Assembly (NCBI GenBank): GCA_964343195.1
Contig: CAYFIR010000050.1
Location: forward strand, 1-41,604
DNA: 41,604 bases
Origin: CAYVAP01 sp964343195
GTDB taxonomy: Bacteria > Bacteroidota > Bacteroidia > J057
Direction of reading: 5' to 3'
Shown here: piece by piece, positions 1-8,161 of the stretch
Layout of the letters: the number at the start of each line of letters is the position of its first letter
How positions within the stretch are numbered: position 1 is the first letter of the stretch
Notes under the pieces: generated by a model
The model's input: the letters and a program-made list of their open reading frames with translations, nothing else
Told to the model about the DNA's origin: nothing
Databases searched by the model: none
Program-made: the position numbers and the translations under genes

Positions 1-49
1 CAGTCGTCAGGATGACTTGACTTTTTATTAAATCTCCGATGGCTGCCCT

Positions 50-210
50 ACAAAAGAAGTAAGCATCCCGACGAGTCGGGACGGCATTTCATTCTACCCG
101 CAGGCCGTCCCGGTTCACCAAATGCCGTCCAACGCCGCCCCAGGTTTGCTTTATTGTTCTTGTTGAGGGGGGCAAAATGGGGCGTATTATTCTTCAAATT
201 GCTGCCCTAC
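50..210 (+). repeat. Composite intergenic repeat, copy R1 (partial)
   Basis: This stretch shares a block of about 70 bp (83-152, from GGCATTTCATTCTACCC to the GGTTTGCTTT end) with copies near 10.6, 10.8 and 12.3 kb. Its tail (about 153-210, with GTATTATTCTTC) is shared only with the 12.3 kb copy. At 52-63 it keeps just the right arm (AAAAGAAGTAAG) of the hairpin that is complete in the 12.2 kb copy. At 64-79 it has another perfect hairpin, TCCCGAC-GA-GTCGGGA. No gene is evident in 1-252. Confidence 0.75.
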
Positions 211-252
211 GGTCGCATTTCAGCAGATAACCTAATCATGCAGCAAGTTACT

Positions 253-1002
253 CTACTCAAGCTTTCGCTCCAGTGCATCCAGAATCAGGTGGATCAACTC
301 ATGTGGTTCGTTGGTGATGCCAAAGGCGTAGGGGGGCACGCCGCGCGAAGAGTCGAAGTTAGAAATGTAGAAAATGGTCGGCAGGGCCAGTTTCTTTTCC
401 CGCAATTCGTCCAAAAATCGAAAGCCTTCATTCTTCTTTCCTCCACGGATGATGTCGGATACCAGCAGGTCATAGCCTCCCTGTTGCAGGAGTTTCAGCG
501 CCTCGGCGGAGTGGTGCAAGACTGTCATCCCGATGCCCATAGCGGTCAGTATTTTTACTTCGTAGGGATCGTCGCCCGGACCGTCGTCCAGCCAGAGGAG
601 CTTTACCTGATGCTCCTGCTGCTTGTAGTGGGTAATGCGCGACAGCAGAGCTCCCTGGACTTTTTCTGGCAAATCGCCATCCTGCCCACGATCTGCCCTG
701 GATACCGCCAGATGTTCTTCCACCCGGGTTACTCCCCGGAATGCTTCAGGATAGGCTTCGATTTCGTCGATCAGGGTAACCAGCGAATTGTTGATGCGGT
801 TCATGGCCAGGTTTTCCTGGGTGTAATCTAGAATCCCCTTGCGCTGGTCGGACTGGAGCTTTTTGTACTGGGCCGAAACGAGGATCGCATCGTTGAGTAG
901 TTCTGAGTCAGACAGGGTAAAGATCTGAATCAGTTCCTTCAAGGCAGGCTCCGGCTTGAGTGCTGCCACATATTCGCGTAGTCGGGTGAGGGTGTCTTGC
1001 AT
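253..1002 (-). CDS. EAD11-like effector-associated domain fused to receiver-like domain
   Basis: The 249-residue protein has two parts. Residues 1-80 are helical and carry the LNDAILVSAQYKKL and NRINNSLVTLIDEI signatures I associate with effector-associated domain 11, an adaptor domain of bacterial conflict and signalling proteins. Residues about 130-249 resemble a response-regulator receiver: acidic pair D139/D140 (LLWLDD), likely phosphoacceptor D183 (LLVSDII), and a GITNEP segment at 228-233 where the canonical switch lysine would lie. That GxTNxPxEL ending is typical of a non-canonical receiver subfamily, so phosphorylation is uncertain. There is no DNA-binding or catalytic output domain. 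It lies 29 bp downstream of the Nudix gene on the same strand, so co-transcription is likely. The EAD assignment is by recognition only. Confidence 0.75.
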   Translation of the reverse strand: MQDTLTRLREYVAALKPEPALKELIQIFTLSDSELLNDAILVSAQYKKLQSDQRKGILDYTQENLAMNRINNSLVTLIDEIEAYPEAFRGVTRVEEHLAVSRADRGQDGDLPEKVQGALLSRITHYKQQEHQVKLLWLDDGPGDDPYEVKILTAMGIGMTVLHHSAEALKLLQQGGYDLLVSDIIRGGKKNEGFRFLDELREKKLALPTIFYISNFDSSRGVPPYAFGITNEPHELIHLILDALERKLE

Positions 1003-1031
1003 GTGTGATCAGTAAGAGGATAGCGCAAAAA

Positions 1032-1511
1032 TCAGCCCAGTCTCAGGCTTCCGGTCTGCTGAAAATGTCGCCAGCTTTCCACGGCAGATTGCTCATTCTT
1101 CAGAATCTGACTCAGGTAAGAAGGATCGTAAAAACCCGCTGAGGCGATTTCTTCCACATCGCCGACTTTGATACTTCCGGTAAAGTCATTGCTGTAAAAC
1201 TCAATGGTGAAGTATTGGATCACGTCCCCATTGGGATAAGAGACGGTCTCATTTTCAGGATCGGTGATTACCCCGATCACCTGCAATTTCCCGAGCGTCA
1301 GCCCGGTTTCTTCTTTCACCTCGCGGCGAATGCACTGCTCGATGGTTTCGCCTTCTTCAAATGCTCCGGCTGGCAGGGCCAGTTTGTCGCGGTCGCGTTT
1401 GTGGACCATCAGGATTTCTCCCTGCTCATTTTCGACGATGATGCGCGCAGCCGGGTGGATGAACTTGTCGTGGCCCAGGAACTGGCGCATTTTTCTGATG
1501 TAATCGGTCAA
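1032..1511 (-). CDS. Nudix hydrolase
   Basis: The 159-residue protein has an intact Nudix box, G-x5-E-x7-REVKEETGL, at residues 49-71, with metal-binding E64, E67 and E68 in place. It should therefore hydrolyse a nucleoside diphosphate linked to another moiety. The substrate cannot be read from sequence. The N-terminal MTDYIRKMRQFLGHDKFIHP lead is common in housekeeping Nudix proteins of the phylum and supports this start. It is the first gene of a probable two-gene minus-strand operon with the EAD11-receiver protein. The function may be generic nucleotide clean-up or a role tied to its conflict-type neighbour; nothing here decides between them. Confidence 0.9.
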   Translation of the reverse strand: MTDYIRKMRQFLGHDKFIHPAARIIVENEQGEILMVHKRDRDKLALPAGAFEEGETIEQCIRREVKEETGLTLGKLQVIGVITDPENETVSYPNGDVIQYFTIEFYSNDFTGSIKVGDVEEIASAGFYDPSYLSQILKNEQSAVESWRHFQQTGSLRLG

Positions 1512-1902
1512 CTCTTATGGATTGAGTGGTTCAGGATCAATGATTGAAGATACAAGACAATCGCGAGACAAGGGGCAGACTGCCGGATACTACCGGAATG
1601 CTTTCCCCGCGCTGCTTTTCCCAGGAAGCGTAGGAAAGGTGGGGGGGGAGTCCCTTCGCTATCGCTCCCCGATACTACCGCTATGCGGCTTCCATGATCG
1701 GGATCTTCGACAGGGGTGACAGGACGCGGGAAAGGTGGGATGGTTAAAAAGCACTCGCGCATAACACTGGACCTAGCAGAGAGTGCATCCCAGATGATCG
1801 GATATCAATTCACTCAGCGACACGTTGAGATGTGCCCAATGAAATGCGCCCAGATAAACGGCATCCAGGTTTTTCGTAAATTACGAATAAACTCCCCGAT
1901 TT
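1512..1902. other. Intergenic region without a clear gene
   Basis: This gap separates divergent genes. It holds a GC-rich stretch with a loose direct repeat (GCGTAGGAAAGGTGGGG near 1629 and GCGGGAAAGGTGGGA near 1726). The short open frames here on both strands have no recognisable domain, and I do not call them genes. Promoters for the Nudix gene (minus) and the patatin gene (plus) must lie here. Confidence 0.5.
1873..1887. promoter_or_regulatory. Palindrome upstream of the patatin gene
   Basis: TTCGTAA-A-TTACGAA is a perfect 7-bp-arm palindrome whose right end lies 15 bp before the ATG at 1903. Its position fits an operator or an mRNA leader hairpin. No second copy upstream of another gene was seen, so regulatory function is only a suggestion. 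Confidence 0.3.
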
Positions 1903-3741
1903 ATGGAATACAGCGCTTTTGAAGCCTCGCTTGAGCGTGCCCTTCAGACCCATTTTGGCCAACTATCGGCTGAGGACCTACAGGCCCTGCACCAGCGGTT
2001 GGAATGGGTCAATCTGCTATCGGGCGAGGTGCTGATGCGTGAAGGCGATGCCCCCGATGGCATGTACATCGTGGTGGCGGGTCGCCTGATGGTCTACCTG
2101 GGGCATTCACGCGAAAAAGTGCTGGGCAACATCTCTACTGGCGAGTCTGTTGGCGAAATGGGACTTCTCACCGATAGCCCCCGCAGTGCTTCGGTCAAAG
2201 CCAGCCGGGATTCGGTCCTGGTCAGGATCGACCGGGAGCAGTTTGAAGCCCTGGGGCAGACCCACCCGATGGTGTACCGGGCCTTTGCGAGAGCGCTGGT
2301 GGACCGCATGATGCAAGTCAATCACCGATCTGGCCTCAACCAGCGCCCCAATCTCGCGCTGGTACCCATCACTCCTTTGCCAGGTCTGACAGACCTCATC
2401 CAAAGGTTACACCAGGCCATTTCACAGCGGGCCGAAGCACACCTGATCACGCAGCAAGGCCTGGCACACACCCTGAGCCTGAAACCGGAGGATCTTTCGC
2501 AAGAGGAGTACCAGCCCAGGATTAGCAAGTGGGCGGCAGAATTTGACGGGGAGGACGTATATGGGCTGTTTCAGGCCGAAGAGCAACTGACCTACTGGAC
2601 CCGTAAGTGCGTGCGGCAGGCCGACGAAATCTACCTGCTGGCAGATGCCCGTCAGTTCGCGCAGACCGGTGAGGTCCTAGCCTACCTGCTGGAGCGTAGG
2701 GTTCGCCATCCAGATATTCCCTATCACCTCCTGCTCCTCCACCCCAATGGAGATCAGTTGCCCCAGGGGACAGACCGCTGGCTCGAACAAATCAGTCCCC
2801 TGCGACACCACCACGTACGCCTTGACCGCGAAAGTGACCTGCACCGCGTGGCACGATTCATCACCCAGCAAGCCATAGGACTGGCACTTGGAGGCGGCGG
2901 TGCCAAGGGAATGGCACATGTGGGAGTTTGGAAGGCCTTTCAGGAGTTGGGAATCGAAGTGGACCTGATAGGTGGCAGCAGCATCGGGGCCATGATGGGC
3001 GCCCCCCTGGCCATGAACTGGTCTTATGAACAGTTACTCGAAGTTTGCAAACGGGTCTTTCTCGATCCTCGAATTGCCAAAGATTACAACCTGCCGCTCT
3101 ACTCTCTCCTGACAGGAAGAAACAAGAACCGCATCATGAGAGAGCTCTTTGACTATCAAATCGAAGACCTGTGGCAACCATTTTTCTGCGTTTCATGCGA
3201 CCTGTCCACCAATCAGATGAAGGTCCACGAGCGGGGTAGTTTATGGAAAGCAGCCTCAGCCAGTTCTGCAATCCCTGGCATATTCCCCCCTTTCATTTAC
3301 GATGGACACTTCCTCATCGATGGAGGGATGGTGAATAATATCCCTGGGGACCTGGTACTGGAGCGGGGCGCGACTTATCTGGTCAACGTCGATCTGTCAG
3401 AGTCGCCTGCACTTTATACCGATCAGAAGAGCTTTCCCTCGGTTTGGGAGCTATTGCGGAGGAGGTTTCGCAGGGGAGGCGACTCCAGCCAGGCAGGCCA
3501 TTTTCCGGGATTGGGGCAGATTTTCCTGCGCGCTACCCTGCTCGCCAGTAGCAGTCATACCCAGCAGGTCAACGAAATGGCCGATGTAGTGCTGAGTCCA
3601 GATGTAAAGGCCATTGGATTGATGGGGTGGGATAAAATGGACCTGGGATTGGAGGCTGGGTATCGGGTAGCCATGGAGTATTTCCACCAGCACCCTGAAC
3701 AACTGCTGTTGCTGAAGGGCTCAGATACCAATTCCATGTAA
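1903..3741 (+). CDS. Patatin-like phospholipase with N-terminal cyclic-nucleotide-binding domain
   Basis: The 612-residue protein begins with a Crp/cAMP-type sensor domain (about 20-140, GDAPDGMYIVVAGRL and GESVGEMGLLT). It ends with a patatin phospholipase domain (about 322-560). The catalytic parts are visible: oxyanion loop GGGGAKGMAHVG, nucleophile elbow GGSSIG with S360, and dyad Asp D473 in IDGGMVNN. This is the neuropathy-target-esterase/RssA-like layout, a serine lysophospholipase or acylhydrolase probably gated by a ligand of the N-terminal domain. Residues 150-320 form a linker without a domain I can name. There is no signal peptide or clear membrane segment, so it is cytoplasmic or peripheral. 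It stands alone as a plus-strand gene; the kinase gene follows after 123 bp. Confidence 0.93.
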   Translation: MEYSAFEASLERALQTHFGQLSAEDLQALHQRLEWVNLLSGEVLMREGDAPDGMYIVVAGRLMVYLGHSREKVLGNISTGESVGEMGLLTDSPRSASVKASRDSVLVRIDREQFEALGQTHPMVYRAFARALVDRMMQVNHRSGLNQRPNLALVPITPLPGLTDLIQRLHQAISQRAEAHLITQQGLAHTLSLKPEDLSQEEYQPRISKWAAEFDGEDVYGLFQAEEQLTYWTRKCVRQADEIYLLADARQFAQTGEVLAYLLERRVRHPDIPYHLLLLHPNGDQLPQGTDRWLEQISPLRHHHVRLDRESDLHRVARFITQQAIGLALGGGGAKGMAHVGVWKAFQELGIEVDLIGGSSIGAMMGAPLAMNWSYEQLLEVCKRVFLDPRIAKDYNLPLYSLLTGRNKNRIMRELFDYQIEDLWQPFFCVSCDLSTNQMKVHERGSLWKAASASSAIPGIFPPFIYDGHFLIDGGMVNNIPGDLVLERGATYLVNVDLSESPALYTDQKSFPSVWELLRRRFRRGGDSSQAGHFPGLGQIFLRATLLASSSHTQQVNEMADVVLSPDVKAIGLMGWDKMDLGLEAGYRVAMEYFHQHPEQLLLLKGSDTNSM

Positions 3742-3864
3742 AAAAAATCCATGGGAGCTACCCGCCTAAAAATCAGTCAAGTACCTGCACAAAAATCATG
3801 GAACAGGATCAAATAAATTCGCTTAATTCTACCCTAAATCAATTTCACCCTCTGCTAGCCTCCA

Positions 3865-6800
3865 ATGGGAAAATTTGAATCACAAATTATTCCGGCTTTC
3901 CTGAATTCTTCCGGGGTACTCCAGGCACTCCGCCAGTCACCGGTTGGGATCATACTGCTTGACTCGGAGGGAATGATCCAATGGGTCAACCCTGCATTTC
4001 TTCACATTGTCCAACTTGACGAAGACCTTCTTCTGAACCAGCCAATATACCAGTACCTTCACCTCGAGGATGTTGAAACAGCCAGGGAACGTATACAGAG
4101 TTGCTTTAGCCAGCATAAAGGGCCTTTGGACATAAGACTGCATGCAATGGGGGCGGTAGATCCATGGGTAAACCTTTCCCTCACTCCCCTGGAGACAGCT
4201 GACGATCAGCCAGTTTTGTTAATGGGTTCGATTAGCCACATCCCCCTCCCACAGCATCAGCGTGCAGGAAATGAGCATCCTGGAGAGGCTCTCCTGGGCT
4301 GGAACCGGGAATATGAAGCCCTTTTTGAGCAGTCGCCCTACGGAATTGCACTCCTCAATCAGGATAGAAAGTTTGTGCGGGTTAACCGCAAAGCCTGCGA
4401 GATATTTGGGTATAGCAAGGAGGAGTTCTACGAGCATTACACCCATGAATTGCACCCTGATGAGGATGAGATCAAGTCCAGAGCAAGTGAAATCCTAAAG
4501 GAGGTGATGGAGTCTGGTAACGGGACCATGGACACCCTGTTTTTAACGAAAACAAACCGGGTGATCCATGGCAAGGTCTCTATGTCACTGCTAGACATTG
4601 GCGGGACTCCTTATATCCAGGCCATATTTGAAGACATATCTGACCAAAAGGAGCAGGAAGAGCATCTGAGGAAAAGCCGCATGGAGCTTGAGGCACTCTA
4701 TATGCAGTCTCCTTATGGGATTCTCATCGTTTCCAGTAATCGCTATATCAAGCGGATCAACCCCAGGGTTGTGGAAATGCTTGGCTACTCCGAGGAAGAA
4801 CTGATGCGGATGAAGGTGTTTGATCTTCATCCTGATGATCAGGTTCAGGTTCCCAGGATCGAAGCTTCCATCGCCCAGCTAAGGCCAGGTGAGAATCAGG
4901 TAGTCAACGCCGTATTTAAAGCCAAAAGTGGGAATCTGGTGGAAGGAGAACTCTCCATTTCTCTGCTGGAAATTGATGGAGAAATGCACATCCTTGGAAT
5001 TTGCGCTGATATCACGGAATTCAAAGAAACCTCCCGCAGGCTTGTAGAAAGCGAGGCCAAAATCCACTCCATTGTAAATGCGGTTGATGCCAGGATTATT
5101 CACCTTGATCAGGATGGCGTCATCACCTACAGCAACAGGAAAGAAGGGCGCTATGTCAAGGGGGACTTTATTGGGGAAAAGCTGGTTTCTTTCATTTGGC
5201 CGGAAGAAGAGCAAACCAGGACCCAGGAATACCTGGAAATATGCAGGGAATCACAGGCTCCCGTGGTATATATGGGACTCAGCTCCTATGAAGATGGCTC
5301 TCCCAAGCACATCATGGTAAAATTCAATCCGATCATTTCTGAAGAAAAAGTGACCGGGTTTACCGTTCTGGTCAATGATGTGACCCCCATCAAGGAAAAA
5401 GAAGGCATACTTTCCTCGATTTTCAATTCCATCGAAGCCAGAATCTGGTTGCTCGACGAACAGTACAATATTAAATATGTCAATCACCTGGGGGATGGAA
5501 TCAAACCTTCTCAGGTAGTTGGCAAAAACTTTCTGGGCATACAACAAGGCACAAAACGCCGGGAGGATTACGCCACCCTGTTCGAGACCTGCCAAAACGA
5601 AAAACGTACAGTTGAATACAAAACACGACTGGAGTATCCCGATGGAAAAGTCAGAGACTCTCTGGTCCACATAACGCCGGTCATTTCGGAAGGAATTGTA
5701 ATGGGTTACACCATCATCCGCAACGATTTCTCCAGAATCCAAAAGGCCATTGATGACCTGCAAAGAAGTGAGAGCAGGTTGCGATCCATAGTAGAAAGCA
5801 GTGATACGAGGATAACCATGGTCTCGACAGATGACCGGGTGCTGTATTCCAATACTACCGAATCGGGTCAACATGCCGTAGATCAGACCGGAAAGGACTT
5901 TAAACATTACCTTGGGCCCAATAAATGGGAAGAATTCCAGGCGCAGAAAAAGGAAGTGGTACGCAGTAGACAGGCCCTGAATTATGAGGTCGAGAGTTTT
6001 GACGAAAACGGCAACAAGCTGTATTACTTCGTGATTCTAAGCCCCATCCTCAAGGGAGAAGAAGTACTGGGCCTCACCTACATCAGTCGGGACATCACAG
6101 AGATGAAGGAACTCCAGATAGAGCACCTGGAGACCCTGGAAGTGGTCAAAGCAGCCATCGAAGCCACCGGCTTTGGGGTTTACGAATGGGATATTGCCAA
6201 TAACAAACCCATCATGTGGGATGACAATGTCCACCGGATATTTGGGCTGGAACCTGGAGAATATTCAGGAAAAATTGAAGAGTTCTACGAGAAATATGTT
6301 CCAGCAGAAGATGTACAGGAGCTATCCAGCGAAATAGAGGAATCCATCGCCACGAAAGGCCATGCCGACGTGATCCACCGCATCAAAAGGAAAGACGGCG
6401 AAATCCGATGGGTCCATACACGCAGGATGATTACCCCGGATGCTGAAGGCAATCCTGCCCACCTCAAAGGAGTCATCTGGGACATCACAGCCGAAAAGGA
6501 GCAGGAAGAAATGAAAATCAGGGCGAGAGCTCTGGAAGCCCAGAATCAGGAACTGAAAGAGTTTACCTACATCGCATCTCATGACCTGCAGTCCCCACTT
6601 AGAACGATCAGCAACTTCTCAGATCTTTTGGAAGAAGACTGCTATGATGAAATAGGAGAAGAGGGACGGTACTATATCGGTGCCATCAAAGAAGGGGTAG
6701 GACGCATGCGGGCCCTGATCATGGATCTGCTGGATTATTCCCGTATAGGAAAAGAGGCAGAAAGGGAACTGACCGATCTCAATCAGTTGCTGGCTGACAC

Positions 6801-7221
6801 TATCCATGACCTCCATCAGGCCATCACCGAATCAGGAGCAGTCATAACGGTTGGGGAGTTACCTCAAATCCAGGTATTTAAGGTTGCCATGAGGCTGCTC
6901 TTCCAAAACCTGATTGGAAACGCCATCAAGTTTCAACCTCATGACAGCATTCCAAAAATCGAAGTAGGGGTGAAGGAAAAACCAGGAGAATGGCACTTCT
7001 ATGTACAGGACAATGGACTGGGAATTGACCCAAAGAACCATGAGAAAATCTTCCAGGTCTTTCAACGACTGGCCATTAGCAACACCTATGAAGGAACGGG
7101 AATAGGTCTGGCCCATTGTGCCAAAGTCGCCAAACTCCACGATGGTAAAATCTGGGTGGAATCAGAACTGGGCAATGGGAGCCGTTTTTGGGTAAGCATC
7201 CCCAAAAGCCAGGCATTTTGA
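3865..7221 (+). CDS. Soluble multi-PAS sensor histidine kinase
   Basis: The 1118-residue kinase has about seven successive PAS domains (start points near residues 14, 150, 275, 395, 515, 635 and 760). Each has the 'NPxxxxxxGYSxEEL'-like or 'D..G.I.Y.N' pattern, and the last is of the PAS_3 type. A HisKA domain follows with the H-box YIASHDLQSPLRTI (H906), then an HATPase domain with DNGLGIDPKNHEKIF and GTGIGLAHC. No signal peptide or transmembrane helix is apparent, so it senses cytoplasmic signals. It lacks its own receiver. The single-domain regulator at 7555, downstream on the same strand, is the obvious phosphate acceptor. The ligand is unknown. The PAS array suggests growth by internal duplication. 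Confidence 0.95.
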   Translation: MGKFESQIIPAFLNSSGVLQALRQSPVGIILLDSEGMIQWVNPAFLHIVQLDEDLLLNQPIYQYLHLEDVETARERIQSCFSQHKGPLDIRLHAMGAVDPWVNLSLTPLETADDQPVLLMGSISHIPLPQHQRAGNEHPGEALLGWNREYEALFEQSPYGIALLNQDRKFVRVNRKACEIFGYSKEEFYEHYTHELHPDEDEIKSRASEILKEVMESGNGTMDTLFLTKTNRVIHGKVSMSLLDIGGTPYIQAIFEDISDQKEQEEHLRKSRMELEALYMQSPYGILIVSSNRYIKRINPRVVEMLGYSEEELMRMKVFDLHPDDQVQVPRIEASIAQLRPGENQVVNAVFKAKSGNLVEGELSISLLEIDGEMHILGICADITEFKETSRRLVESEAKIHSIVNAVDARIIHLDQDGVITYSNRKEGRYVKGDFIGEKLVSFIWPEEEQTRTQEYLEICRESQAPVVYMGLSSYEDGSPKHIMVKFNPIISEEKVTGFTVLVNDVTPIKEKEGILSSIFNSIEARIWLLDEQYNIKYVNHLGDGIKPSQVVGKNFLGIQQGTKRREDYATLFETCQNEKRTVEYKTRLEYPDGKVRDSLVHITPVISEGIVMGYTIIRNDFSRIQKAIDDLQRSESRLRSIVESSDTRITMVSTDDRVLYSNTTESGQHAVDQTGKDFKHYLGPNKWEEFQAQKKEVVRSRQALNYEVESFDENGNKLYYFVILSPILKGEEVLGLTYISRDITEMKELQIEHLETLEVVKAAIEATGFGVYEWDIANNKPIMWDDNVHRIFGLEPGEYSGKIEEFYEKYVPAEDVQELSSEIEESIATKGHADVIHRIKRKDGEIRWVHTRRMITPDAEGNPAHLKGVIWDITAEKEQEEMKIRARALEAQNQELKEFTYIASHDLQSPLRTISNFSDLLEEDCYDEIGEEGRYYIGAIKEGVGRMRALIMDLLDYSRIGKEAERELTDLNQLLADTIHDLHQAITESGAVITVGELPQIQVFKVAMRLLFQNLIGNAIKFQPHDSIPKIEVGVKEKPGEWHFYVQDNGLGIDPKNHEKIFQVFQRLAISNTYEGTGIGLAHCAKVAKLHDGKIWVESELGNGSRFWVSIPKSQAF

Positions 7222-7554
7222 TTGACGAAAAAACTTGTGATATTACCGTCCAAATCATTCTATCCAGACATTTTCCTTTTCGGCCTATGTTTTTTGATAG
7301 GATGGACAGGATTGATTATCAGGGCTTTCCCAACCTGTCTGCCCCTTAGACAGACTCATGACAGGCCTGTAATCCTGAAATTTCTGTCTAATTTGTCTAG
7401 TGGAATGAGTTCGTAGTTTCCCGCTCTGCGGGATTTCGCTTTGCTCAACGTGATTGAAAGTGTTAGCGGTCAGCATTTGATACGAATTACGAATGAATAA
7501 TTACTTAATTCCGAAGGTGCCATAAGTATACCTCTCAACATTAAATCCTAGCTC
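7222..7554. other. Intergenic region between kinase and response regulator
   Basis: This 333-bp gap holds a small hairpin (CTGTCT 7335-7340 with AGACAG 7348-7353). It also has a stretch at about 7366-7398 with 'TGTAATCCTGAAATTTCTGTC' character, which matches the reverse strand of sequence near 37.62 kb, and the palindromic repeat at 7416-7450. The repeats make it unclear whether kinase and regulator share a transcript. Confidence 0.5.
7416..7450 (-). repeat. Short palindromic (REP-like) repeat, reverse copy
   Basis: Read on the minus strand, this is CGTTGAGCAAAGCGAAATCC followed by CGCAGAGCGGGAAAC. It matches the plus-strand copies at 17221-17256 and 17968-18002. The core is a hairpin TCCCGC-TCT-GCGGGA. 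All three copies are intergenic and sit near two-component genes. Confidence 0.75.
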
Positions 7555-7968
7555 GTGAAAAAACTCAAGATGATTCTACTTATCGATGATGATAAGTACG
7601 ACAACTTTTTTCATACCCGGGTAATCCAGAAAGAAGGCATTACCGAGCGAATCGAAACAGCCATGAATGGCCTGGAAGCGATTAGTTTCCTGACCACTCC
7701 AGACCCATCCACCGGAGATTTTCCCAAGCCAGACCTCATTTTTCTTGACATCAATATGCCAGAAATGAATGGATGGGAGTTCCTGGATGCCTATGACAGG
7801 TTACCTGAGAAACAGAAAGCCAATGTTGTCATCATGATGCTCACAACTTCCCTCAACCCTGATGACCGCACCATGGCGGAATCCAACTCCACCATTAATG
7901 GGTTTCATACCAAGCCCCTCACCCGGGAGATGCTCGCAGAGATCATGAACGAACATTTCTCCAACTAG
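7555..7968 (+). CDS. Single-domain response regulator (CheY/Rcp-like)
   Basis: The 137-residue protein is one receiver domain. It has the acidic cluster D11-D13 (LLIDDDK), phosphoacceptor D65 (IFLDINMPEMNGWEF), a switch Thr in MMLTTS and the conserved K120 (HTKPLT). No output domain is present, so it works by protein contact or as a phosphate shuttle. Translation begins at a GTG; the next methionine (residue 6) would cut into the first beta strand. It lies 333 bp after the multi-PAS kinase on the same strand and is its likely partner. Similar receivers are usual partners of multi-PAS kinases in this phylum. Confidence 0.93.
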   Translation: MKKLKMILLIDDDKYDNFFHTRVIQKEGITERIETAMNGLEAISFLTTPDPSTGDFPKPDLIFLDINMPEMNGWEFLDAYDRLPEKQKANVVIMMLTTSLNPDDRTMAESNSTINGFHTKPLTREMLAEIMNEHFSN

Positions 7969-7989
7969 GCAGATGGACAGATGAGATCA

Positions 7990-8043
7990 GGTATAAAGGG
8001 TATGAGGAAATGAAGGAAAAGAGGTCCTACATACCTTTATACC
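7990..8043. terminator. Stem-loop between convergent genes
   Basis: Arms GGTATAAAGGGTATGAGGA (7990-8008) and TCCTACATACCTTTATACC (8025-8043) pair almost fully around a 16-nt loop. It sits between the ends of the response regulator (7968) and the xylanase (8162). This placement suggests a bidirectional terminator, although the T-run is weak. Confidence 0.45.
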
Positions 8044-8161
8044 TCCATTCCTTCTGCTGGTTTACATCGGTCCGCTTGCTTCACCCAATCGTAGGGTAGA
8101 CTGCCTATGCTGCACAGATTGTCCTTCTGGTAACCCCTACCTCAGTACGGCTGAAGCTTCT

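Noticed and set aside
154..831. 225-residue open frame on the plus strand
   Set aside because: It lies antisense to the EAD11-receiver gene, has no recognisable domain, and the minus-strand frame has clear family motifs.
1508..1762. 84-residue minus-strand open frame upstream of the Nudix gene
   Set aside because: Low-complexity, proline-rich, no domain, overlaps the Nudix start; probably chance in GC-rich intergenic DNA.
7457..7475. Third operator copy starting AAGTGT
   Set aside because: The right half-site is absent (CAGCAT instead of ACACTT at the N7 position). The AAGTGT at 10497 and 15011 fails in the same way.
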